NCBI GenBank assembly: GCA_947426265.1
Contig: CANEDJ010000001.1
Coordinates: 29,088-93,087 of the forward strand
Reading direction: 5' to 3'
From: MGBC102946 sp022793145
GTDB lineage: Bacteria > Bacillota_I > Bacilli_A > RF39 > UBA660
Length of the DNA stretch: 64,000 nucleotides
Part shown: positions 37,786 to 44,529 of the stretch, one piece after another
How positions within the stretch are numbered: position 1 is the first letter of the stretch
Layout of the letters: each line of letters begins with the position of its first letter
Program-made: the position numbers and the translations under genes
The notes under the pieces: model-generated
The model's input: only the letters and a program-made list of their open reading frames with translations
Told to the model about the DNA's origin: nothing
Databases searched by the model: none

Positions 37786-38874
37786 ATGAAGCAAAAAATA
37801 ATTTATATAGTTACCATTATATTGTCAATTTTTATAGGTGTTTCTGGAACTTTAGTAACCATTCGATTTTTTCCTGTAAAAACTGAAACAATAGAAAAGT
37901 CTGTAAAAACAGTTTCGATTACAGAAGCAGATTCAATAAAAGAAGCTGTTTATAAAATTTATGATGCAGTAGTAGTGGTAGAGTCTTATAGAAATGGAAG
38001 GCAGACAGGAAGTGGTAGTGGCTTTATTTATAAGAAAAGTGATCAGGAAGGATTTGTTATAACAAATCATCATGTGATAGAGGGAGCGACTTCTATAAAG
38101 GTTGTTAATATGGAGGGAGAAACTGTAGATGCAAAGGTTTTAGGAAGTGATGAGTATGCAGATATAGCAGTTCTTTCTATGAATATTAGCGGAGTTTTGG
38201 CTGTTGCAGAAATTGGAGAAAGTAGTAAATTAGAGTTAGGAGATACGTTATTTACAGTTGGAACACCAGTTGGAAATGCTTATAGAGGAACGGTTACAAA
38301 AGGAATCTTATCTGGAAAAGATAGAACTGTTTCAGTTGAATCTTCAAGTGGGAATGGTAGTTATATGATGTCAGTATTGCAGACTGATGCAGCAATAAAT
38401 CCAGGTAATAGTGGGGGACCACTGGTAAATATTAATGGAGAAGTAATTGGTGTAAATTCTTTAAAATTAGTAGAAGATGAGATTGAAGGCATGGGTTTTG
38501 CAATTCCAATTGAATTGGTAATGGCTTCTGTCGAAAAATTAGAGAAGGGCGAAAAAATTGAACGTCCAGTAGTTGGTGTCAGTTTACTTGATGTAAGTAA
38601 TTCTTATGCATTATATAGAAATAAAATTACATTACATAAAAGTATTACATATGGAGCTGTCATTGTAAATGTAGAAGCAAATTCGGTAGCAGAAAAGGCT
38701 GGGTTGCAACAAGGTGACGTTATTTTAAAAGTAAATGATGATAAAATTGAAGATGTTGCACATTTTAGGTATAATTTGTATAAATATAGCATTGGGGATA
38801 AAATAAAAGTAATTTATAACAGAAATGGAGAGGAAAAGGAAACTACCTTGACATTAAATCAAAAAGCAGAGTAA
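37786..38874 (+). CDS. HtrA/DegP-like membrane-anchored serine protease
   Basis: 362 residues. One N-terminal membrane helix (about 4-26) anchors the protein outside the membrane. The trypsin-like domain has catalytic H96 (TNHHVI), D126 (YADIAVL) and S209 (AAINPGNSGGP). A single PDZ domain follows (about 265-355; AEKAGLQQGDVILKVND). HtrA proteases degrade or refold damaged envelope proteins. AAGGAGG precedes the ATG, 9 bases after the Abi_2 gene; shared transcription is possible but the functions look unrelated. Confidence 0.93.
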   Translation: MKQKIIYIVTIILSIFIGVSGTLVTIRFFPVKTETIEKSVKTVSITEADSIKEAVYKIYDAVVVVESYRNGRQTGSGSGFIYKKSDQEGFVITNHHVIEGATSIKVVNMEGETVDAKVLGSDEYADIAVLSMNISGVLAVAEIGESSKLELGDTLFTVGTPVGNAYRGTVTKGILSGKDRTVSVESSSGNGSYMMSVLQTDAAINPGNSGGPLVNINGEVIGVNSLKLVEDEIEGMGFAIPIELVMASVEKLEKGEKIERPVVGVSLLDVSNSYALYRNKITLHKSITYGAVIVNVEANSVAEKAGLQQGDVILKVNDDKIEDVAHFRYNLYKYSIGDKIKVIYNRNGEEKETTLTLNQKAE

Positions 38875-38889
38875 AAGCTCTGCTTTTTA
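38861..38889 (+). terminator. Intrinsic terminator after the HtrA gene
   Basis: AAAAAGCAGAG pairs with CTCTGCTTTTT around TAAAAG. Confidence 0.82.
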
Positions 38890-38891
38890 GA

Positions 38892-38920
38892 TTTACTTCT
38901 TTTTACTTTTTTGTTATAAT
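38892..38920 (+). promoter_or_regulatory. Promoter for the coiled-coil/DUF1292 pair
   Basis: TTTACT (38892-38897), 17-base spacer, TATAAT (38915-38920). Confidence 0.68.
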
Positions 38921-38950
38921 AAAAATAATAATAGAGGATTGGTGAAATTC

Positions 38951-40720
38951 ATGGAGCGAGAGGATTATTTAAAAGAACAGATAGAAACTTATATTGATCG
39001 TTTAGACTTATTAGGCATGCAAGAAGCGATCGATCAAAAGCGTGTTAAAGAAGCTGTTGATGAACTAGAAAAGTTAGCTACTGAATATATAAGTTTATTA
39101 GATGAAAGACTTGAAAGTCAAATTCAAGGAATAGAAAAGAGATTTGTAGTTACTTTAGAAGAAGAATTAGAAAAAAGAAAACAAATTTGCGATGTTGTAA
39201 ATAAAAGATTTGAAGAAATTGTATCAATATTTTCAGATATAGAGAAAATAAGCGTTGCATCAGACCTTTGGTCACATATTAGTACTGTGATAGAAGCTTC
39301 AAAAAAACAAGTCCATGAATATGAGAGCGATATTAAGTTAGTTGAAGAACAATTCATAAAAATAAATCAAGCAGAAAAAAAAGAAGCTAGTTTGAATGAA
39401 AATCGTAGAAAAGCTTATTTGAAGAAAACAGATTTAAGAAATAGACAAGTATCATTTGAATTTTTAAATGATGAAATTTTAGAAGTCTATCGTTCACTTT
39501 TAATTGAAGGAAATGCAGAGCAATTAGATTTTTCAAATATACAAGCCAAAGAAAAGGCATTAAAAAAGCGTCAAAATCAATTGTTAGAAAATTTAGAGTT
39601 AGCACGTAATACCAAAGATGCTGAGGGTTATATAAAAGTTTATGAGGGACGTGTCAGAGAAAATCGATTAGAACTAGATAAAGTATCAGAGCAAACTTTT
39701 CTTCATTTGTTAAGAAGGATAATGGATGCTCCAGTAGATAGCTATGAATCCTTAGCAAGTAGGACAAAAACAGTACAAGGAATGGTAAAATCTAGAATTT
39801 CTCAAGTAGAGCAATTGTATCAAGAAGGAATAGTGGAAAAGGAAGAATATACGACTCTAGCTTCAAGGATTGATCATAGTAGAATATATAGTCAATTGTC
39901 AGATTTGAAAGAATTAGACAGAAATGAAGCCTTTATAAGTTCAACTGAAGAACAATTAGAGCATACAAGAGATCATATAAAAGGAAAAGAAGAACTAGAA
40001 TTAATATTTGCAGAACGTGCTAAGGAAAGAGGAAGAGTTGCAATTGTACCAGAGCCAATAGATCAGCCATCTTTATTAGATAATGGCGGAGAGGCAGAAA
40101 TATTATTTGCAGATGAAGATGGATTTGATGGTTATGAAGACTTAACCTCAAAACAAGTAAAGAAAGATAAAAAAAGAAGACGCCAAGTAATATCTATTGA
40201 GCCTGCAAAGAAAAGTTTATTGGAAAAATTGGGAAAAGCAATTGGAAATATTTCAAAAGGAATAAAAGACAAAATTATAGAATTGACGAAAAAGCCTACT
40301 AAGTATAATCCAGTAATAGGAGACCAGATTGAGTTAAAAGAAAATGCAGCTATTTATGCTAATCCTTTAGATCTACCAGAAAAGAAAGATAAAAAAGAAG
40401 CAAAAGAATTAGGTTTAACTGGAACTAAATTATTTGTAGCAAGAGGTGTAATTTTAGATTATACGGGGACTCCGATTCATATTACAACAGATTATGGAGC
40501 AGATTTAGAAGCAATAGCTAAAAATATGAACTTAAAAGAGGGAACATATAGTATCGCTTTAAGCTGTTCACTAGGAGATTCAGAAGGAAAATTTATTGCT
40601 TTAACTGATGATAAATTAAATCCAGATATTGAAAAAGGCTGGATTAGCGCAGTGGATATGAATATAATCATTCTAAATTCATTAAGTGCCGCAAAGGAAA
40701 AGGGAGGAATGAAAAAATGA
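38951..40720 (+). CDS. Cytoplasmic coiled-coil protein, unknown, 589 aa
   Basis: ATG 38951 is chosen (GGTGA 5 bases upstream). Residues 1 to about 365 are almost wholly helical with heptad-like Leu/Ile spacing and Glu/Lys surfaces, a long coiled coil. A linker with acidic residues and a KKDKKRRR basic patch follows. Then comes a C-terminal globular region (about 455-585) with LFVARGVILDYTGTPIHITTDYG and YSIALSCSLGDSEGKF. No membrane segment or signal peptide is seen, and I recognise no family. It overlaps the DUF1292 gene. Confidence 0.75.
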   Translation: MEREDYLKEQIETYIDRLDLLGMQEAIDQKRVKEAVDELEKLATEYISLLDERLESQIQGIEKRFVVTLEEELEKRKQICDVVNKRFEEIVSIFSDIEKISVASDLWSHISTVIEASKKQVHEYESDIKLVEEQFIKINQAEKKEASLNENRRKAYLKKTDLRNRQVSFEFLNDEILEVYRSLLIEGNAEQLDFSNIQAKEKALKKRQNQLLENLELARNTKDAEGYIKVYEGRVRENRLELDKVSEQTFLHLLRRIMDAPVDSYESLASRTKTVQGMVKSRISQVEQLYQEGIVEKEEYTTLASRIDHSRIYSQLSDLKELDRNEAFISSTEEQLEHTRDHIKGKEELELIFAERAKERGRVAIVPEPIDQPSLLDNGGEAEILFADEDGFDGYEDLTSKQVKKDKKRRRQVISIEPAKKSLLEKLGKAIGNISKGIKDKIIELTKKPTKYNPVIGDQIELKENAAIYANPLDLPEKKDKKEAKELGLTGTKLFVARGVILDYTGTPIHITTDYGADLEAIAKNMNLKEGTYSIALSCSLGDSEGKFIALTDDKLNPDIEKGWISAVDMNIIILNSLSAAKEKGGMKK

Positions 40721-40977
40721 TGAATATTGAACTTCATACCGTTCTAACCTTAGATGATAATGAGAAATATATTGTAGTTGCAAGAGCCGAACATGATGGA
40801 AATGCATATGATTATTTACTTCAGTTATCTGCAGATGGGGAAGATGTAACAGAGCAGGTGGCTGTAGTAAAAGAGGAAAAAGAAGATAATCGTTTATATA
40901 TTGTAGAAGTAAATGACAAAAATGAATTAGATAAATTAGCACCTTTATTTTGCAAGCAATTAGAAGAATTACAATAA
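40717..40977 (+). CDS. DUF1292-like small protein, 86 aa
   Basis: The acidic 86-residue protein has a strand pattern LHTVLTLDDNEKYIVVARAEHDGNAYDYLLQL that resembles DUF1292/UPF0473 proteins (YrzB group), whose function is unknown. AGGGAGG lies 9 bases before the ATG, inside the coiled-coil gene. The ATGA overlap indicates coupled translation with that gene, so the two products may work together. Confidence 0.7.
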   Translation: MMNIELHTVLTLDDNEKYIVVARAEHDGNAYDYLLQLSADGEDVTEQVAVVKEEKEDNRLYIVEVNDKNELDKLAPLFCKQLEELQ

Positions 40978-41009
40978 AAAACCTTTAGTAAAAAGTCTAA
41001 AGGTTTTTC
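40976..41009. terminator. Bidirectional terminator between DUF1292 and the hydrolase gene
   Basis: AAAACCTTTAG pairs with CTAAAGGTTTT around TAAAAAGT, with A and T runs on either side; it serves converging genes. Confidence 0.85.
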
Positions 41010-41437
41010 TAATATATTTCATGACAAGTACCTGCAGCGGGTCTATAAAAGCAATGATTTTTATATCTTCCAGCATTTTCTTGATCCCACCAAGTTGCTT
41101 TACAAGCAGCTCCACTACTTGGTGCGTAAAACCAAAGGGCGTGTGTTGCAGGATGATAGTATTCTCCTTTTAAAACTCTATCTGCTAAATTTTTCTCTTG
41201 AGTTGTTGGATTACTAAAAAACAAGGGACTATTTTTTCCTTCAAAGCCGCCTGGAGTTTGATAAATCATTTTTGATATGGTTGTGATATCTTTAAAAGTA
41301 AGGCAATTGCCCAAGACCCTATTTACACCAACATTTCCTACCATAAGCATTCCCAGATTACCTTCGCCAACTGCTTCAGCACGCATGAGCCTTGCGAGTA
41401 AATCTCTTTCTTTTGTAGTATATTTTATTACTCCCAT
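41009..41437 (-). CDS. SleB/CwlJ family cell-wall hydrolase
   Basis: 142 residues on the minus strand. RDLLARLMRAEAVGEGNLGMLMVGNVGVNRV (catalytic Glu in RAEA), and HPATHALWFYAPS, match the Hydrolase_2 family of spore-cortex lytic enzymes (SleB, CwlJ). As in CwlJ there is no signal peptide and no peptidoglycan-binding domain. In spore formers these enzymes degrade cortex during germination; relatives also occur in non-sporulating genomes. AGGTGAT precedes the ATG on the minus strand. Confidence 0.88.
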   Translation of the reverse strand: MGVIKYTTKERDLLARLMRAEAVGEGNLGMLMVGNVGVNRVLGNCLTFKDITTISKMIYQTPGGFEGKNSPLFFSNPTTQEKNLADRVLKGEYYHPATHALWFYAPSSGAACKATWWDQENAGRYKNHCFYRPAAGTCHEIY

Positions 41438-41542
41438 ATAATCACCTAATTTACTATATGCTTTCTTTACATAATATCTACAATTGTATCTGTATTTTGC
41501 AAAAATATTACCTATAATTGTTATGAATTTATAAGATGATTC

Positions 41543-41571
41543 TTGTACTTTGTAATAATTTATGATATACT
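41543..41571 (+). promoter_or_regulatory. Promoter of tRNA-Trp
   Basis: TTGTAC (41543-41548), 17-base spacer, TATACT (41566-41571), 18 bases before the tRNA. Confidence 0.68.
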
Positions 41572-41589
41572 TTATTTGTATTTTGATTT

Positions 41590-41663
41590 AGGGGTATAGT
41601 TCAATGGTAGAATAACGGTCTCCAAAACCGCTGATGTGGGTTCAACTCCTGCTACCCCTGCCA
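41590..41663 (+). tRNA. trnW: tRNA-Trp (anticodon CCA)
   Basis: The acceptor stem AGGGGTA pairs with TACCCCT, followed by G and an encoded CCA. The anticodon loop CTCCAAA gives anticodon CCA for UGG. D-arm and T-arm (GTGGG-TTCAACT-CCTGC) are normal; the anticodon stem has one A-C pair at its outer end. Downstream lies an accessory region with a recombinase remnant; no repeat of the tRNA 3' end was found by eye. Confidence 0.95.
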
Positions 41664-41672
41664 AATGTAAAT

Positions 41673-41695
41673 AAACTCTAAATTTTAGAGTTTTT
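41673..41695 (+). terminator. Intrinsic terminator after tRNA-Trp
   Basis: AAACTCTAA pairs with TTAGAGTTT around ATT, followed by T residues. Confidence 0.8.
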
Positions 41696-41714
41696 AATAT
41701 ATGATAAGAAAGAA

Positions 41715-42074
41715 ATGATTAAGATGGATAATGATTTTGTATATTTATCAAGTCATCAAGGATTTGCTCTAGTTGATAAAATTAGTGAACTAAAAGAAAA
41801 TCCATATTTTAGAGATGAAATTGCCGAAAGTTTTATAAAAGAAGTCTATACAAGGGCTACAGAAATAACCGTTAATAGTCTCAACACTGGAACTAATATA
41901 TTGTCAAAATTACGAAAAAATGGCAATAAAATTAAAATCTCAAAAAGTAAATTTGAATATATAACAAGATTAACTGGAATAGATGTTTTTGATGAAGAAA
42001 CTATTAATCAATTTATATCTAAAGTAAATAAGGCTAATCCTGAAACTGAACAAACTAACTTAAGAAGAAGATAA
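41715..42074 (+). CDS. Hypothetical protein, 119 aa
   Basis: A soluble, helix-rich protein without recognised motifs, with an Asn/Lys/Ile composition similar to the accessory region. The ribosome-binding site is weak (AAGAAAG before ATG 41715; a second ATG at 41724 is possible). It lies between the tRNA-Trp terminator and a structured RNA in a region of gene decay, so it may be a cargo gene or remnant of a past insertion. Confidence 0.5.
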   Translation: MIKMDNDFVYLSSHQGFALVDKISELKENPYFRDEIAESFIKEVYTRATEITVNSLNTGTNILSKLRKNGNKIKISKSKFEYITRLTGIDVFDEETINQFISKVNKANPETEQTNLRRR

Positions 42075-42099
42075 TAAAAGTAACATTCATACAACAAAT

Positions 42100-42199
42100 A
42101 AAATTTGGAAACTCGTTCAGTTTCCGTGCCATTTGAGAATAAGGCGAACTCCATCTTCGTATTTAAAGGTGGTGTCGCTATTAATATAGCAATTAAAAG
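42100..42199 (+). ncRNA. Structured RNA region, possibly a truncated T-box leader
   Basis: GGAAACT-CGTTC-AGTTTCC (42107-42125) is a perfect hairpin. A GCC/GGC pair follows, then AAAGGTGGTGTCGC (42165-42178), close to the T-box consensus GGTGGTACCGCG. Next is GCTAT-TAAT-ATAGC, and then a terminator at 42200. T-box leaders read tRNA charging upstream of aminoacyl-tRNA synthetase or transporter genes. A normal stem I does not fit between the preceding gene and this hairpin, and no intact gene follows, so the element would be truncated or orphaned. Confidence 0.35.
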
Positions 42200-42222
42200 A
42201 GTGCCAAAGTGGGCACTTTTTT
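42200..42222 (+). terminator. Intrinsic terminator of the structured RNA
   Basis: AGTGCC (42200-42205) pairs with GGCACT (42212-42217), then six T. GTGCCA also occurs at 42127-42132 and could pair with the same TGGGCAC, which would give a switch. Confidence 0.75.
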
Positions 42223-42660
42223 CCATTTTATGGTATAATTAAGGTATGAAGGAAATGGTAGAAGTAATTCGAATAGATTAGTTTCTAATATATAATGAAA
42301 CTGAATTTGTGACAAGGAATTACTCATAAAGCATATGAGGAACTTAATTTGTCCGATGTACAATTAGAAACTTTTATAGAAAGATTAATTATTGATATAA
42401 ATGCTCTAACATATGAGGACTTAGAAAAATAGTTTTTGCACAATTAAAAAATGAGTTTTCTTGTAATGACGAACTCTTAGAATTATATTTTATAAAGGCT
42501 GGGAGTATAATAAAAGAGTTGGCTGTAAAAGATGATGTAAATGACAGAAAAATAAGCAAAAAAGTTTTTTAAAGTTAATATCAGATGTTAATAAAACCTT
42601 AGATAGTTGGTATGTTAGCAAGATTGGTATAGAGAAATATTGTAAATTAATGAGAAAAAA
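42223..42660 (+). other. Decayed coding region, no intact gene
   Basis: After the terminator a TATAAT (42234-42239) and a short ATG frame (MKEMVEVIRID then stop) are followed by disconnected frames, for example AYEELNLSDVQLETFIERL and AQLKNEFSCNDELLELYF, each ended by stops. They run in the same direction as the recombinase remnant that follows. The stretch looks like an eroded insertion. Confidence 0.55.
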
Positions 42661-42954
42661 ATATCTCAAATGTATGGTAATAGAGAAATTATGACATCTA
42701 TCATTAGATATTTGAATAGCTTAGGATGTAAGACTTCTACTGATAAAGAGTTCAATAAAAGTAGTATAGGAAGAATATTAAACAATAAAAAGTATATAGG
42801 AGTTTATTTACATAGAGATATAGAAACCCCAGATGGAATACCTAGAATAATAGAAGATGAATTGTTTGGGAAAGTTCAACAGGAGCTAACCAGGAACGGT
42901 TTGGTGTCTGCTAGAAATAGAGCAAATTTTATTAAAAGAAATAAAAAATTATAA
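42652..42954 (+). pseudogene. Serine recombinase fragment (Recombinase domain only)
   Basis: The frame reads KISQMYGNREIMTSIIRYLNS, then FNKSSIGRILNNKKYIGVYLHRD, then PRIIEDELFGKVQQEL. This is the DNA-binding Recombinase domain of large serine recombinases, normally preceded by a catalytic resolvase domain with a YxRxS motif. No catalytic domain, start signal or C-terminal zinc/coiled-coil region remains. The fragment marks a former integrative element or transposon next to tRNA-Trp. The 157 bases to the next gene hold nothing recognisable. Confidence 0.8.
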
Positions 42955-43111
42955 TTATATAGAGAATGGAACAGAAATAGTTACAACTGATAAAAATATA
43001 TTTATTTTTAATTATGATTTGACAATATTTTTGAGTGTATAAATAAAAAAATGTGCTACAGTTTAAAAATGTATTATTGAGATAAATAATTATAGCAAAG
43101 GAAGTGAGATC

Positions 43112-43453
43112 ATGAATCATGAAATGAGATTACATGAAGGACCATTTAATAGAATTAATAGTGGAATAAAAACGATAGAGTATCGATTAAATGATGAAAA
43201 AAGAAGACAAATTAAGGTAAATGACACAATTACTTTTTATAAAAGACCTGAAGAAGTAGAAACAATTAAGGTAAAAGTTGTAGAGTTAAGATATTATGAT
43301 ACTTTACTAGATATGTATGCAGATACTTTTAAAAGTTATTTAAATGAAATATATGAATCTCCACAGGCAGTAGTAGATGATACTTCCTACTATACAGAGG
43401 AAGAAGTAAAAAAATATGGTTGTGTAGCAATCTTTTTTGTGAGAATCGGATAA
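43112..43453 (+). CDS. ASCH domain protein, 113 aa
   Basis: MNHEMRLHEGPFNRINSGIKTIEYRLNDEKRRQIKVNDTITF is the typical ASCH start (L-x-E-x-PF, KTIEYRLND). ASCH domains have a PUA-like fold that binds RNA or modified nucleosides; some hydrolyse acetylated cytidine. AAAGGAAGTGA precedes the ATG. The GNAT gene follows directly. A role in RNA or nucleotide metabolism is likely but not specific. Confidence 0.85.
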   Translation: MNHEMRLHEGPFNRINSGIKTIEYRLNDEKRRQIKVNDTITFYKRPEEVETIKVKVVELRYYDTLLDMYADTFKSYLNEIYESPQAVVDDTSYYTEEEVKKYGCVAIFFVRIG

Positions 43454-43455
43454 AT

Positions 43456-43935
43456 ATGGTTACAATTATTAATTATGATAGAAAATATGCAGAAGAAATA
43501 GATAAACTAGATCAAGAATATTGGGGAATCTGCGAAACTACTAATGTATCAGATGAAATAAGAGACCAGGATATTGTGAAACTTGCAAAGTTAGAAGATT
43601 ATATTGTAGGCATTATACATTTTAAACCAATAGGAGATTTAATAGACGCTTATCATCTTTTAGTAAAGCCAGAGAATCAGGGACAAGGAATTGGCAACCT
43701 TTTGATGAAAGAAGCCTTAAAAGAAACTTTAAAAAATGATTTTAAAACAGTAATCGCTCATGCTGTAGAATTTGAAGGAAATATAAATGCAAAGAAAATA
43801 TTGGAGACTAATGGATTTCAGGAACTTTATAGAGTAAAAAATTATTGGGAATCTTTATACCCGGGGAGTTATTGTAAACAATGTAATAGCTATCAATGTC
43901 ATTGTGGAGTAGTTGTATATCGAAAGAACTTATAA
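43456..43935 (+). CDS. GNAT family N-acetyltransferase with C-terminal cysteine cluster
   Basis: ATG 43456, two bases after the ASCH stop, gives 159 residues. The acetyl-CoA site is NQGQGIGNLLMKEAL, preceded by IDAYHLLVKPE. The C-terminus YCKQCNSYQCHCGVVVYRK carries four cysteines that could bind zinc, seen in a subset of Firmicutes GNAT proteins. The substrate is unknown. No strong ribosome-binding site is visible, so translation probably couples to the ASCH gene. A terminator overlaps its end. Confidence 0.85.
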   Translation: MVTIINYDRKYAEEIDKLDQEYWGICETTNVSDEIRDQDIVKLAKLEDYIVGIIHFKPIGDLIDAYHLLVKPENQGQGIGNLLMKEALKETLKNDFKTVIAHAVEFEGNINAKKILETNGFQELYRVKNYWESLYPGSYCKQCNSYQCHCGVVVYRKNL

Positions 43936-43952
43936 AAGTATAGGTTTTTTTA
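43928..43952 (+). terminator. Intrinsic terminator after the GNAT gene
   Basis: AACTTATA (43928-43935) pairs with TATAGGTT (one G-T pair) around AAAG, followed by T residues. Confidence 0.68.
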
Positions 43953-43972
43953 TTTTATATAGAAACTTAATT

Positions 43973-43981
43973 TGGTATAAT
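43973..43981 (+). promoter_or_regulatory. Extended -10 promoter of the HAD operon
   Basis: TGGTATAAT (TGn-TATAAT) 23 bases before the HAD gene start. Confidence 0.6.
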
Positions 43982-44003
43982 GAAATTGAAGAGGAGGATA
44001 AGA

Positions 44004-44519
44004 ATGGATAAAGAAATTAAAAATATACTAAAATTAGTAGATGAAAATTTTTGGTACATGATTGATATTGATGGAGTTTGCATAGATACAGAAGAACGTA
44101 TTGCTATTATAGCTCGTCAATTAGGATGGAAAAGAGCCTTAGAAACAATAAATTGGCATGAGCATATTTATTCTTCTAGGCAGATCAATCATAGTTTAGA
44201 TGTATTAAGAGAAGTTCAAAAGAATTTAAAAAGAATTCAACTATTAACTACAAATCATAGTCCTCTTGAAAAGAAAGAGAAGATCTCTTTTATGAGAGAA
44301 CAAGGCATAGAAATTCCAATTGTTTCAGTGCCACCAAAAGTATCAAAAGCATTAGTAGTTCCCCCATCATTTTATAATCGGAAAGTTGTATTGGTAGATG
44401 ATAAGAAAGAAAATGTTATAGATTGGAGAAATCATGGAGGAGTGGGAATTGTTTTTACAGAACAGGATAGTTCAACTCCAAAAGTAAAAAGTTTAGAATT
44501 TTTAAGATATGTAAAGTAG
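44004..44519 (+). CDS. HAD-like phosphatase / nucleotidase-type protein
   Basis: ATG 44004 after GAGGAGG gives 171 residues. HAD motif I is MIDIDGVCID, motif II LLTTNHS, and motif III/IV VVLVDDKKENVIDW, in the order of small 5'-nucleotidase-like HAD proteins. The substrate is unknown. It is the first gene of an apparent operon with the aminotransferase/GNAT fusion (10-base gap) and the nuclease gene. Confidence 0.82.
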   Translation: MDKEIKNILKLVDENFWYMIDIDGVCIDTEERIAIIARQLGWKRALETINWHEHIYSSRQINHSLDVLREVQKNLKRIQLLTTNHSPLEKKEKISFMREQGIEIPIVSVPPKVSKALVVPPSFYNRKVVLVDDKKENVIDWRNHGGVGIVFTEQDSSTPKVKSLEFLRYVK

Positions 44520-44529
44520 GAGGTATTAT

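Noticed and set aside
42100..42222. tracrRNA or omega-RNA reading of the structured RNA (AATAAGGC followed by a terminator)
   Set aside because: No cas9, IscB or repeat array is present, and similarity to the tracrRNA nexus is limited to a few bases; kept only as an alternative to the T-box reading.
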